Shown here: positions 8,142 through 15,406 of the stretch, piece by piece
How the letters are laid out: each line of letters opens with the position of its first letter
How positions within the stretch are numbered: position 1 is the stretch's first letter
Assembly: GCA_029880105.1 (NCBI GenBank)
Contig: JAOUPA010000020.1
Location: forward strand, 1 to 19,226
Direction of reading: 5' to 3'
DNA from: Gammaproteobacteria bacterium
GTDB lineage: Bacteria; Pseudomonadota; Gammaproteobacteria; SZUA-229
DNA length: 19,226 bases
Notes under the pieces: model-generated
Seen by the model: only the letters and a program-made list of their open reading frames with translations
Databases searched by the model: none
Told to the model about the DNA's origin: nothing
Program-made: the position numbers and the translations under genes

Positions 8142-9593
8142 ATGCATTTTGCCGTTATTCAACGCTTAATTGGTTTATTGCTGATGTTATTTAGTACAAC
8201 ATTGCTACCGCCAATTATTATTGATCTGCTTTTTCAGGAAGATGCCGGACGTGCATTTTATTACAGTTTTCTGGTTTTATTTTTCACGGGTTTTTTTCTT
8301 TTTCTTTCAGTTAGAAAACAACGCGGTGATCTAAGGCTGCGAGATGGCTTTATGGTCGTGGTTCTTTTCTGGCTGGTGCTAGGCATTGCTGGTTCGCTGC
8401 CGTTTATATTCTATGAATCCCTGGCTATTGATTTTACCGATGCGGTGTTCGAATCGATGTCCGGTTTGACTACAACGGGGGCTACCGTCCTTAGCGGGCT
8501 GGATAATCTACCGCATAGCGTACTGTTTTACCGACAGGAACTGCAATGGTTAGGTGGTATGGGTATCATCGTATTGGCTGTTGCCGTTATGCCGATGCTG
8601 GGAATCGGTGGTATGCAGCTATATCGTGCCGAAGCGCCTGGCCCGGTAAAAGACAGCAAGCTAACACCACGTATCGCAGAAACTGCCAAGGCGCTCTGGT
8701 ATATCTATCTCGGTTTAACGATTGCATGTTTTCTGGGTTACTGGCTGGCTGGCATGTCGGCCTTTGATGCAATTGGACATAGTTTTTCCACGGTTTCTAT
8801 CGGTGGGTTTTCCACGCACGATGCCAGCCTGGGCTATTTCGATAATCACTGGATCGAGTTCATTGCGGTTCTATTTATGTTTCTTGGTGGTATTAATTTT
8901 GCGCTGCACTTCGCTGCTATGCGCCATTTTAATTTGATTCACTATTTGCGTGATGCGGAATTTAAAATGTATGCGACCGTGCTGACGGTAATTTCTGTTT
9001 TGAGTGTTGCATACTTGTATATGGGCGCGGTAATTCCAGAGTTTGCACAGGCCCTTCGTCAGGGTGTTTTTCATGCCGTTTCAATTGCTACCACGACAGG
9101 CTTTACCTTGAGTGAGTTTTCTTTGTGGCCTGCATTTGTGCCAGTTATGCTTTTGTTCGCCAGCTTTATTGGTGGCTGCGCAGGCTCAACGGGTGGTGGT
9201 ATGAAAGTAATTCGCGTATTGTTACTGATTAAACAGGGGCAACGCGAAATGATGCGTTTGATTCATCCCAACGCGCAGGTAATTGTCAAACTTGGTAGGC
9301 AGCCCGTTTCTGATCGAATCATTGATGCGGTCTGGGGTTTTTTTGCAGCCTATGTTGCTGTTTTTGTCGTGATGATGTTATTGCTGATGTTGACTGGAAA
9401 TGATCAGGTAACGGCTTTTTCAGCTGTGGCAGCAACGATTAACAATCTCGGCCCTGGTCTTGGTGGTGTCAGTGCCAACTATGCCAGTATGGGAGTATTT
9501 GATAAGTGGGTACTCTGTTTCTCCATGCTGCTGGGACGCCTGGAAATTTTCACTTTGCTGGTCTTGTTTATGCCGGCATTCTGGCGGAAGTGA
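8142..9593 (+). CDS. trkH: Trk potassium transporter membrane subunit TrkH
   Basis: Inner-membrane potassium-translocating subunit that works with TrkA. It has 483 residues, as expected, and many hydrophobic segments. The four pore-loop repeats of the TrkH/KtrB fold are visible: SMSGLTTTGATVLSG, FSTVSIGGFSTHD, SIATTTGFTLSEF and TINNLGPGLGGVSANY, each with its selectivity-filter glycine. The glycine-rich segment GGCAGSTGGGMKVIRVLLL, which forms part of the intramembrane gate region, is also intact. The ATG at 8142 lies nine bases after trkA, so the two are co-transcribed. The acyltransferase gene starts four bases after the trkH stop, which suggests the operon continues. Confidence 0.97.
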   Translation: MHFAVIQRLIGLLLMLFSTTLLPPIIIDLLFQEDAGRAFYYSFLVLFFTGFFLFLSVRKQRGDLRLRDGFMVVVLFWLVLGIAGSLPFIFYESLAIDFTDAVFESMSGLTTTGATVLSGLDNLPHSVLFYRQELQWLGGMGIIVLAVAVMPMLGIGGMQLYRAEAPGPVKDSKLTPRIAETAKALWYIYLGLTIACFLGYWLAGMSAFDAIGHSFSTVSIGGFSTHDASLGYFDNHWIEFIAVLFMFLGGINFALHFAAMRHFNLIHYLRDAEFKMYATVLTVISVLSVAYLYMGAVIPEFAQALRQGVFHAVSIATTTGFTLSEFSLWPAFVPVMLLFASFIGGCAGSTGGGMKVIRVLLLIKQGQREMMRLIHPNAQVIVKLGRQPVSDRIIDAVWGFFAAYVAVFVVMMLLLMLTGNDQVTAFSAVAATINNLGPGLGGVSANYASMGVFDKWVLCFSMLLGRLEIFTLLVLFMPAFWRK

Positions 9594-9597
9594 CCAG

Positions 9598-10536
9598 ATG
9601 GCAGCGCATTCTGTAAGCAGTAATATTCCTGCTTTTCGTCTGTCTTTATTGCACCCGAGATACTGGTTTACCTGGCTGGGTATTGGTTGCCTGTTGGTGG
9701 TTGCATGCCTGCCCGAGTTTGTGACTTCTTCTTTGAGTCATATCATTGGTGTTTATGGTGCGGCAAAAAATAAAAAACGTTATCACATTGCCAAAGTTAA
9801 TTTAAAACTCTGTTATCCAGACAAGAACGAAAGCGAAATTGATGACCTGTTGCAGAGGCATTTTATTGAGCATGTGCGTGCGATGCTGTATTACGCGAGA
9901 CTGTGGTTTTATCCGGAGTTTATTCTGCGTCGGAAGATTCTGGTGGAAGGTTTTGAGCAGATCGATAAATACCGTCAAAAAAATAGTAATATCATTATTT
10001 TGTTGTCACACAGTGTTGGTCTTGATGTTGCGATTGCCTCAATCTCAATGCGCTATGGCGCCAATGGCCCTTATAAAGCAATGCGCAACCCGGTAATCGA
10101 CTGGCTGCTGGCTAATCGGCGGGTACGCTATGGCGGTACGATTTTTCCGCGTGAGGATGGACTACGTCCTATTTTACGTGCTACCAGATCGGGTGACCCG
10201 CTGGTCTATCTGGCAGATGAAGATCTGGGTAGTGAGCGATCTATTTTTGTTCCACTATTTGGTGTGCAAAAAGCAACTATTCCAGTTCTTGGTCGTTTGG
10301 CCAAATCCTGTAATGCGATTGTCCTGCCCTGTATCTGCTGTTACGACAGGCAATTAAAAAAATATATAACTACGCTGTTGCCGGCTATTGAGAATATGAC
10401 GGGTAAGGATGCGGAGGATACGCTGGCAATGAATCAGGCAATAGAAAGAACCATTGCGGTCTGTCCCGCCCAGTACTTCTGGACCTTCCGTCTGTTCCAG
10501 ACGCGCCCGCCCGGTGAGGTCTCGGCGTATGACTAA
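9598..10536 (+). CDS. LpxL/HtrB-type lysophospholipid (lipid A) acyltransferase family protein
   Basis: A 312-residue inner-membrane acyltransferase of the LpxL/LpxM (HtrB) family, which adds secondary acyl chains to lipid A from acyl-ACP. A single N-terminal hydrophobic segment (about residues 23-43) would anchor it. The catalytic HxxxxD is seen as SHSVGLD (His138, Asp143). The family features YLADEDLGSERSIFVPLFG (about 204-222) and the C-terminal QYFWTFRLFQTRPPGE are also present. I chose the ATG at 9598, just after the trkH stop; the reading frame is open further upstream, but only inside trkH. The last eight bases overlap ttcA. Family membership is clear, but which acyl position or lipid is used cannot be told from sequence, so I give no gene symbol. 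Aminolipid or ornithine-lipid acyltransferases of the same fold are alternatives. Confidence 0.85.
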   Translation: MAAHSVSSNIPAFRLSLLHPRYWFTWLGIGCLLVVACLPEFVTSSLSHIIGVYGAAKNKKRYHIAKVNLKLCYPDKNESEIDDLLQRHFIEHVRAMLYYARLWFYPEFILRRKILVEGFEQIDKYRQKNSNIIILLSHSVGLDVAIASISMRYGANGPYKAMRNPVIDWLLANRRVRYGGTIFPREDGLRPILRATRSGDPLVYLADEDLGSERSIFVPLFGVQKATIPVLGRLAKSCNAIVLPCICCYDRQLKKYITTLLPAIENMTGKDAEDTLAMNQAIERTIAVCPAQYFWTFRLFQTRPPGEVSAYD

Positions 10537-11347
10537 AACAGTTTCCAATGAAGCAATCATACATGTAGAGCTGCCGACTATGGTGGTTGACTTGAAGCGT
10601 ATAAAAAAACGCCTGCGTCATTATGTTGGGGAAGCCATTATTCAATATGGCATGATCGAGCAGGGTGATCGTGTCATGGTGTGCATGTCAGGGGGTAAAG
10701 ACAGTTACACCATGCTGGATATATTGATGGAGCTACAGAAAAAAGCGCCCGTGGAGTTTGAGCTGGTCGCGGTCAATCTTGATCAGAAGCAGCCGGGCTT
10801 TCCTGAACACGTGCTGCCTGGTTATCTGGCGGGGCTGGGTATCGAGTACCACATTGTAGAGCAGGATACCTATAGCATCGTTAAGGAAAAAGTGCCTGAA
10901 GGTAAGACTACCTGTGGTCTGTGTTCGCGATTACGACGCGGCATTTTATATAATTTTGCAGATGAAATTGGTGCGACAAAAATAGCGCTCGGTCATCATC
11001 GTGATGATATTGTTGAAACACTGTTCCTGAATATGTTTTTTAACGGCCAGCTCAAGGCAATGCCACCCAAGCTGAAGAGCGATGATGGTCGCCACATTGT
11101 TATCAGACCGATGGCGCTGTGTAGTGAAAACGACATTGAGACTTATGCTGGGCAGCGTCAGTTCCCGATTATCCCCTGTAATTTATGCGGTTCACAGGAG
11201 CAGATGCAGCGTAAGGTGGTCAAGGAAATGATGAAAAAATGGGAGGAGGGATATCCTGGAAGAACTGATTTGATCATGCGTAGCCTGGAGAATGTTGTAC
11301 CTTCGCACCTGGCGGACATGAAATTATTTGATTTTCTGGGATTATGA
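10529..11347 (+). CDS. ttcA: tRNA 2-thiocytidine(32) biosynthesis protein TtcA
   Basis: ATP-dependent tRNA thiolase that converts C32 to 2-thiocytidine, using a [4Fe-4S] cluster. It has 272 residues from the ATG at 10529, which overlaps the acyltransferase stop by eight bases. The PP-loop ATP pyrophosphatase motif is SGGKDS at residues 54-59. The cluster cysteines are in TTCGLCSRLRRG (Cys129, Cys132), with the third in PCNLCGSQ (Cys217 or Cys220, probably Cys220). ALGHHRDDIVETLFLNMFFNG is also typical of TtcA. An internal ATG at 10578 (before VVDLKRIKKRL) is a possible alternative start. No plus-strand terminator with a T-run follows the gene: the hairpin at 11382-11404 has its U-tract on the other strand. 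Confidence 0.96.
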   Translation: MTKTVSNEAIIHVELPTMVVDLKRIKKRLRHYVGEAIIQYGMIEQGDRVMVCMSGGKDSYTMLDILMELQKKAPVEFELVAVNLDQKQPGFPEHVLPGYLAGLGIEYHIVEQDTYSIVKEKVPEGKTTCGLCSRLRRGILYNFADEIGATKIALGHHRDDIVETLFLNMFFNGQLKAMPPKLKSDDGRHIVIRPMALCSENDIETYAGQRQFPIIPCNLCGSQEQMQRKVVKEMMKKWEEGYPGRTDLIMRSLENVVPSHLADMKLFDFLGL

Positions 11348-11374
11348 TGCTGAAAGTGGATAATCACAGGCTGG

Positions 11375-11404
11375 AAATAAAAGACCCCGGAAATTCCGGG
11401 GTCT
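11375..11404 (-). terminator. Intrinsic terminator of the candidate sRNA
   Basis: AGACCCCGGA (11382-11391) pairs with TCCGGGGTCT (11395-11404), giving a 10-bp stem with a three-base loop. On the minus strand the stem is followed by TTTTATTT. On the plus strand it is followed by GTGACC, so it is a proper rho-independent terminator only for leftward transcription. There is no leftward protein gene to its right that it could serve, which supports a small RNA. Confidence 0.85.
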
Positions 11405-11568
11405 GTGACCATCCCTGATTGGTGGTTGAGTCTCGCGCTATAGCGATCCGTTATGTCCCTGTGGCTCTTCCTTGAAATCTAGACTATCCTTAATATCCGT
11501 ATCCGTGATCCAACCAAATGCTACCTTATATCCTTATTTCCTTTATTGACTCTTTCCCTTTGTCCATA
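11375..11568 (-). ncRNA. Candidate CsrB/RsmY/RsmZ-type CsrA-sequestering small RNA
   Basis: A leftward-transcribed RNA of about 194 nt is inferred in the gap between ttcA and dtd. Read on the minus strand it holds 13 GGA trinucleotides, where about three would be expected by chance. Eleven have the ANGGA form bound by CsrA/RsmA (AAGGA, ACGGA, AGGGA, AUGGA). The plus strand of the same interval has almost none. The RNA ends in a strong intrinsic terminator (11375-11404) and starts a few bases after a CATAAT -10 box. A GacA-box-like palindrome lies about 65 bases upstream of the inferred start. Known family members range from about 110 nt (RsmY) to 370 nt (CsrB), so the size fits. Such RNAs titrate CsrA/RsmA away from its mRNA targets. 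No long reading frame uses this strand here. The start is estimated to within a few bases. Confidence 0.75.
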
Positions 11569-11574
11569 TGGGGA

Positions 11575-11603
11575 ATTATGCAGATGTCGGTGTTGATCCG
11601 CTA
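11575..11603 (-). promoter_or_regulatory. Putative promoter of the candidate sRNA
   Basis: On the minus strand CATAAT (11580-11575) matches five of six bases of the -10 consensus. The hexamer 17 bases upstream, TAGCGG (11603-11598), is a poor -35, as expected for an activator-dependent promoter. Transcription would start near 11568. Confidence 0.45.
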
Positions 11604-11624
11604 TCAGTGGATTGAGGTATATCT

Positions 11625-11642
11625 TGTAGGATTATTCCTACG
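11625..11642. promoter_or_regulatory. GacA/UvrY-box-like palindrome
   Basis: TGTAGG-ATTATT-CCTACG is an imperfect 18-base palindrome that fits the layout of the GacA upstream activating sequence, TGTAAG-N6-CTTACA, with the symmetrical change AAG to AGG/CCT. It is centred about 65 bases upstream of the inferred start of the candidate sRNA. It also lies 39 bases upstream of the dtd start codon, so an influence on dtd cannot be excluded. Confidence 0.6.
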
Positions 11643-11681
11643 AATTTGGTTGTCCGTAAATGGTATGCAGGTGAAGGTACC

Positions 11682-12119
11682 ATGATTGGCCTGTTGCAGC
11701 GTGTTAGCCATGCATCGGTCAGCGTCGATGGGCAATGTATCGGTAAAATAAATACCGGGCTGATGGTGCTGATCGGGGTAGAGAAAAATGACGGTCGTGA
11801 GCAGGCAGAGCGGCTAGTAAAAAAACTGCTGGGATACCGGGTATTTCCCGATGATGAAGGTAAGATGAACCAGAGTGTGCTAGATATTGCAGGAGAGATT
11901 CTGTTAGTGCCGCAATTCACACTGGTCGCCGATACCGATAAAGGCATGAGACCGAGTTTTTCCTCGGCAGCACCACCTCGGCAAGGGGCTGATTTATTTG
12001 CGGCAGTTGTTGATATAATGAGTCAGCATCTTCCGCAGGTACAGACAGGGCAGTTTGGGGCAGATATGGCAGTTGAACTGGTCAATGATGGGCCAGTGAC
12101 CTTCTGGTTGCAGGTATAA
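11682..12119 (+). CDS. dtd: D-aminoacyl-tRNA deacylase
   Basis: Hydrolyses D-aminoacyl-tRNAs (and misacylated Gly-tRNA(Ala)), freeing tRNA from wrongly charged residues. From the ATG at 11682 the protein is 145 residues, the E. coli length; the frame is open upstream, but MIGLLQRVSHASVSVDG is the canonical N-terminus. The cross-subunit Gly-cisPro motif NDGPVTFWLQV ends the protein (Gly137-Pro138), and DTDKGMRPSF is present. The usual SQFTL motif reads PQFTL here, with Pro77 in place of Ser. The gene is preceded by the candidate sRNA region and followed 42 bases later by hisB, so it may be the first gene of the dtd-his-tat run. Confidence 0.96.
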   Translation: MIGLLQRVSHASVSVDGQCIGKINTGLMVLIGVEKNDGREQAERLVKKLLGYRVFPDDEGKMNQSVLDIAGEILLVPQFTLVADTDKGMRPSFSSAAPPRQGADLFAAVVDIMSQHLPQVQTGQFGADMAVELVNDGPVTFWLQV

Positions 12120-12161
12120 AGAGAGTAATCAAGGGGAGCAATTCCCGGTTTGGAGAATTAA

Positions 12162-12755
12162 ATGACAGATCGTCAGGCGAGTGTTGAACGAAATACGCTG
12201 GAGACCCAGATCAAGGTTCAGGTGAACGTTGACGGTACCGGTGTGTGCAAACTGAAGACAGGTGTGCCCTTTCTTGAGCACATGCTCGAACAGGTTGCTC
12301 GCCACGGCTTGATCGATCTGGAAATTGAGGCCAAAGGCGATTTGCACATCGATGCCCACCACACCGTTGAAGATATCGGTATTACGCTTGGGCAGGCGAT
12401 CAATAAGGCGGTGGGTGATAAAAAAGGTATCGTCCGTTATGGTCACGCCTATGTGCCACTGGATGAGGCGTTATCGCGTGTGGTCATTGACTTTTCCGGA
12501 CGTCCCGGACTTGAGCACCGTGTGAGCTATCCTCGAGCCAGCGTTGGTGACTTCGAGACTGACCTGTTGCACGAATTTTTTCAGGGCTTCGTCAATCATG
12601 CCGGGGTGACATTGCACATCGATAATATCAGTGGCGGTAATTCACACCACATTGCAGAGACGGTCTTCAAGGCATTTGGACGTGCTGTACGTATGGCGCT
12701 CACTTTTGATCCACGTATGGCAGGTGTTATGCCGAGTACCAAAGGGGCATTGTAA
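12162..12755 (+). CDS. hisB: Imidazoleglycerol-phosphate dehydratase
   Basis: Catalyses the dehydration of imidazole glycerol phosphate to imidazole acetol phosphate in histidine synthesis. At 197 residues it is the monofunctional form, without the histidinol-phosphatase domain fused in E. coli. The two manganese-binding repeats are intact: DAHHTVEDIGITLGQA and SGGNSHHIAETVFKAFGRA, and the first part has the CKLKTGVPFLEHMLEQVARHG segment. A good Shine-Dalgarno sequence (TTGGAG) lies just before the ATG at 12162. It is followed five bases later by hisH. Confidence 0.98.
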   Translation: MTDRQASVERNTLETQIKVQVNVDGTGVCKLKTGVPFLEHMLEQVARHGLIDLEIEAKGDLHIDAHHTVEDIGITLGQAINKAVGDKKGIVRYGHAYVPLDEALSRVVIDFSGRPGLEHRVSYPRASVGDFETDLLHEFFQGFVNHAGVTLHIDNISGGNSHHIAETVFKAFGRAVRMALTFDPRMAGVMPSTKGAL

Positions 12756-12760
12756 AGCTG

Positions 12761-13423
12761 ATGTCGTTGATCGCTGTTGTCGATTACGGCATGGGTAATC
12801 TCCGTTCCGTATCTAAAGCACTGGAGCATGTTGCAATGGCGGATCAGAAAGTCATAGTGACTTCTGATCCGGCCGATATTGCTGCCGCTGATCATATTGT
12901 ATTTCCCGGACAGGGTGCGGCACGTGACTGCATGCTGGAATTAAGGCAGCGCAGACTAATTGAACCTGTATTAAAAGCTGCCAGAGAGAAACCCTTTTTT
13001 GGTATTTGCATGGGTCTGCAGGTATTGCTTGCGCACAGCCAGGAGAATAAAGGCATTGAGTGCATGGGGCTGTACGATGGAGAAGTACGATTTTTTGGTA
13101 ATGCATTTGCAGAGCAGGGCATTAATCAGAAAGAGGCAATGCTAAAAATTCCGCACATGGGCTGGAATCGCGTGCACCAGACACAGGCGCATCCGCTCTG
13201 GCAGGGTATTGCACAGGATAGCCGTTTTTATTTTGTACACAGTTATTATGTCTCACCTGTCGATCAGGGTCTGGCTGCGGGTGAAACTGAATTCGGGATT
13301 AAATTTGTCTCCGCGATTGCGCGGGACAATGTTTTTGCAGCACAATTTCACCCGGAGAAAAGTGCCGCAGATGGTTTGCAGCTGCTTGAAAATTTTACGC
13401 GCTGGAATGGTTCTCAGAATTGA
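12761..13423 (+). CDS. hisH: Imidazole glycerol phosphate synthase, glutaminase subunit HisH
   Basis: Class I glutamine amidotransferase that supplies ammonia to HisF. It has 220 residues. The catalytic triad is present: nucleophile Cys83 in FFGICMGLQVLL, and His197 and Glu199 in AAQFHPEKSAADGLQLLENF. The oxyanion region near residue 50 reads VFPGQGAARDCM. The nucleophile elbow reads GICMGLQ, where most relatives have GICLGMQ. The N-terminus IAVVDYGMGNLRSVSKALE is typical, which supports the ATG at 12761. The HisF partner is encoded two genes downstream, after hisA. Confidence 0.97.
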   Translation: MSLIAVVDYGMGNLRSVSKALEHVAMADQKVIVTSDPADIAAADHIVFPGQGAARDCMLELRQRRLIEPVLKAAREKPFFGICMGLQVLLAHSQENKGIECMGLYDGEVRFFGNAFAEQGINQKEAMLKIPHMGWNRVHQTQAHPLWQGIAQDSRFYFVHSYYVSPVDQGLAAGETEFGIKFVSAIARDNVFAAQFHPEKSAADGLQLLENFTRWNGSQN

Positions 13424-13483
13424 TAAAGTAGATCAATAAACCCAATTAATTAAACAAGTGAATAAGAAAGGTATTAAAAGCTC

Positions 13484-14218
13484 ATGTTACTGATCCCCGC
13501 TATTGATTTGAAAGACGGCCAGTGTGTGCGTCTTCGTCAGGGCAAAATGGAAGACAATACAGTTTTTTCTGATGATCCGGTGGCGATGGCCGGGCGCTGG
13601 GTTGAAGCTGGCACCAAACGACTACACATAGTGGATCTTGATGGCGCGTTTGCGGGCAAGCCAAAAAATGCCGATGTGATACACGAGATCGCCAGTGCCT
13701 ACCCGGATATCGATATCCAGATCGGCGGTGGTATTCGCGATGACGATACTATTGCAGCCTATCTTGATGCTGGTGTGCGCTACGTCATTATTGGTACGCA
13801 GGCGGTAAAAGATCCTCACTTCGTCAGCGAAGTCTGTGCTGAGTTTCCAACGCATATTATTGTTGGGCTCGATGCCAAAGACGGTAAGGTAGCAGTTGAT
13901 GGCTGGTCAAAGCTATCCAAGCACGATGTCATTGATATGGCAAAGCGTTTTGAAGAAGACGGTGTCTCTGCGATTGTCTATACCGATATCTCGCGTGATG
14001 GCATGATGCAGGGCGTCAATATCGAGGCCACAGTTAGACTGGCACAGGCAGTGAATATTCCAATCATTGCATCAGGTGGTATTACCAGCATGGATGATAT
14101 TAAGGCACTAAAGGCGGTTGAAGATGAAGGTATCATGGGTGCGATTACCGGACGTGCAATTTATGAAGGGACGATTGATCTGGCTGAGTGTCAGGCGTGG
14201 TTAGACGCTCAGGCGTAA
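13484..14218 (+). CDS. hisA: ProFAR isomerase HisA
   Basis: Phosphoribosylformimino-AICAR ribotide isomerase, an Amadori rearrangement in a (beta/alpha)8 barrel. It has 244 residues. The general acid/base residues are Asp8 in LLIPAIDLKDGQCVRL and Asp130 in IIVGLDAKDGKVAVDGW. The phosphate-binding loops are IQIGGGIRDDDTI (about residues 79-91) and IIASGGITSMDDI in the second half. The ATG at 13484 follows a 60-base AT-rich gap after hisH that holds nothing I recognise; a purine-rich AGAAAGG lies upstream as a possible ribosome site. hisF starts four bases after its stop. Confidence 0.98.
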   Translation: MLLIPAIDLKDGQCVRLRQGKMEDNTVFSDDPVAMAGRWVEAGTKRLHIVDLDGAFAGKPKNADVIHEIASAYPDIDIQIGGGIRDDDTIAAYLDAGVRYVIIGTQAVKDPHFVSEVCAEFPTHIIVGLDAKDGKVAVDGWSKLSKHDVIDMAKRFEEDGVSAIVYTDISRDGMMQGVNIEATVRLAQAVNIPIIASGGITSMDDIKALKAVEDEGIMGAITGRAIYEGTIDLAECQAWLDAQA

Positions 14219-14222
14219 CATT

Positions 14223-14996
14223 ATGTCGCTCGCCAAAAGAATTATTCCCTGTCTCGACGTTGATAACGGTCGTGTAGTCAAAGGCGTTAAGTTCGTTGAT
14301 ATACGGGATGCTGGTGACCCGGTTGAGGTAGCTCGACGTTATGATCAGGAAGGTGCCGATGAAATTACCTTTCTCGATATCACTGCCAGCTCTGATAACC
14401 GCGAAACCATCGTGCATGTCGTTGAGCGGGTAGCTGAAGAGGTATTTATCCCGCTAACTGTTGGGGGTGGTATTCGCACTGTAGCCGATGTGCAGCGCAT
14501 GTTGAACGCCGGTGCGGATAAGGTCGCAATCAATACCGCCGCAGTTTTTAATCCCGAATTTGTTAAAGAGGCATCCGAGCGTGTTGGTTCACAATGTATT
14601 GTAGTTGCTATTGATGCGAAAAAAGTTAGCGCAGAAGGAGAGCCTAATCGCTGGGAAATTTTTACCCATGGTGGTAGAAAAGAGACCGGGCTGGATGCCA
14701 TTGAGTGGGCGAAAAAAATGGCGGATTACGGTGCGGGAGAAATCCTGCTGACCAGTATGGACAGGGATGGTACCAAGATTGGTTTTGACCTTGAACTGAC
14801 ACGAGCGATTGCCGAGGCTGTGCCGGTACCGGTTATTGCCTCCGGCGGTGTCGGTAATCTCGAGCATCTGGCCGAAGGTGTGCTTGAAGGCAAGGCCGAT
14901 GCCGTGCTGGCAGCCAGTATTTTTCACTTTGCCGAATATACCGTTGGCGAGGCCAAGCAGAAAATGGCAGAGCGTGGTATAGAGGTACGCCTGTAA
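14223..14996 (+). CDS. hisF: Imidazole glycerol phosphate synthase, cyclase subunit HisF
   Basis: Cyclase partner of HisH: it joins ammonia with PRFAR to give imidazole glycerol phosphate and AICAR. It has 257 residues and a (beta/alpha)8 barrel related to HisA. The catalytic aspartates are Asp12 in RIIPCLDVDNGRVVKG and Asp131 in CIVVAIDAKK. The phosphate-binding segments PLTVGGGIRTVADV and PVIASGGVGNLEHL are intact, as is the ILLTSMDRDGTKIGFD loop. The gene is adjacent to hisA, the usual arrangement. Confidence 0.98.
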   Translation: MSLAKRIIPCLDVDNGRVVKGVKFVDIRDAGDPVEVARRYDQEGADEITFLDITASSDNRETIVHVVERVAEEVFIPLTVGGGIRTVADVQRMLNAGADKVAINTAAVFNPEFVKEASERVGSQCIVVAIDAKKVSAEGEPNRWEIFTHGGRKETGLDAIEWAKKMADYGAGEILLTSMDRDGTKIGFDLELTRAIAEAVPVPVIASGGVGNLEHLAEGVLEGKADAVLAASIFHFAEYTVGEAKQKMAERGIEVRL

Positions 14997-15013
14997 CGGC
15001 GGCGGTATAGCTG

Positions 15014-15406
15014 ATGTCAGAAGCATGGCTAAATGAAATTCGATTTAATGCAGATGGATTGATCCCGGTCATCGCCCAGGATGCAGATTCAGGTAAGGTG
15101 CTGATGTTTGCCTGGATGAATCGCGAGTCGCTAAGACTCACCGCTGAGAAAAAACAGGCAGTCTACTGGTCACGATCTCGCCAGAGGCTCTGGCACAAAG
15201 GTGAAGAATCCGGTCATGTGCAGCAGGTAACTGAAATGTATTTTGACTGCGACGAAGACGTGATTCTACTAAAAGTAAGGCAGGCAGGCGGTATAGCTTG
15301 CCATACTGGTCGCGAAAGCTGTTTTTACCGGCAATTACAGGGTGATCAATGGGTCGAAGTTGAAAGTGTGATCAAGGATCCGAAAGACATTTATGGTAAA
15401 CAATAA
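15014..15406 (+). CDS. hisI: Phosphoribosyl-AMP cyclohydrolase
   Basis: Opens the adenine ring of phosphoribosyl-AMP, the third step of histidine synthesis. It has 130 residues and is a stand-alone enzyme; in E. coli it is fused to HisE. Recognisable motifs are VLMFAWMNRESL, AVYWSRSRQRLWHKGEESGH and the metal-binding DCDEDVILLKV, plus CHTGRESCFYR near the C-terminus, which hold the conserved zinc-ligand cysteines. It starts 17 bases after hisF, and its TAA stop overlaps the hisE start by one base (TAATG), so translation is probably coupled. Confidence 0.97.
   Translation: MSEAWLNEIRFNADGLIPVIAQDADSGKVLMFAWMNRESLRLTAEKKQAVYWSRSRQRLWHKGEESGHVQQVTEMYFDCDEDVILLKVRQAGGIACHTGRESCFYRQLQGDQWVEVESVIKDPKDIYGKQ

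Noticed and set aside
9460..9597. Upstream extension of the acyltransferase frame into trkH
   Set aside because: The extra residues are an out-of-frame reading of the conserved trkH 3' end and do not resemble the LpxL family; the ATG at 9598 fits.
11382..11404. Hairpin as the terminator of ttcA
   Set aside because: On the plus strand it is followed by GTGACC instead of a T-run, whereas on the minus strand it has TTTTATTT. I assign it to leftward transcription, although it may also slow rightward RNA polymerase.
11576..11947. A 123-codon minus-strand open frame crossing into the ttcA-dtd gap
   Set aside because: It mostly lies antisense to dtd, has a Ser/Thr/Pro-rich translation with no family resemblance, and does not explain the terminator at 11375-11404, which lies about 170 bases beyond its end.
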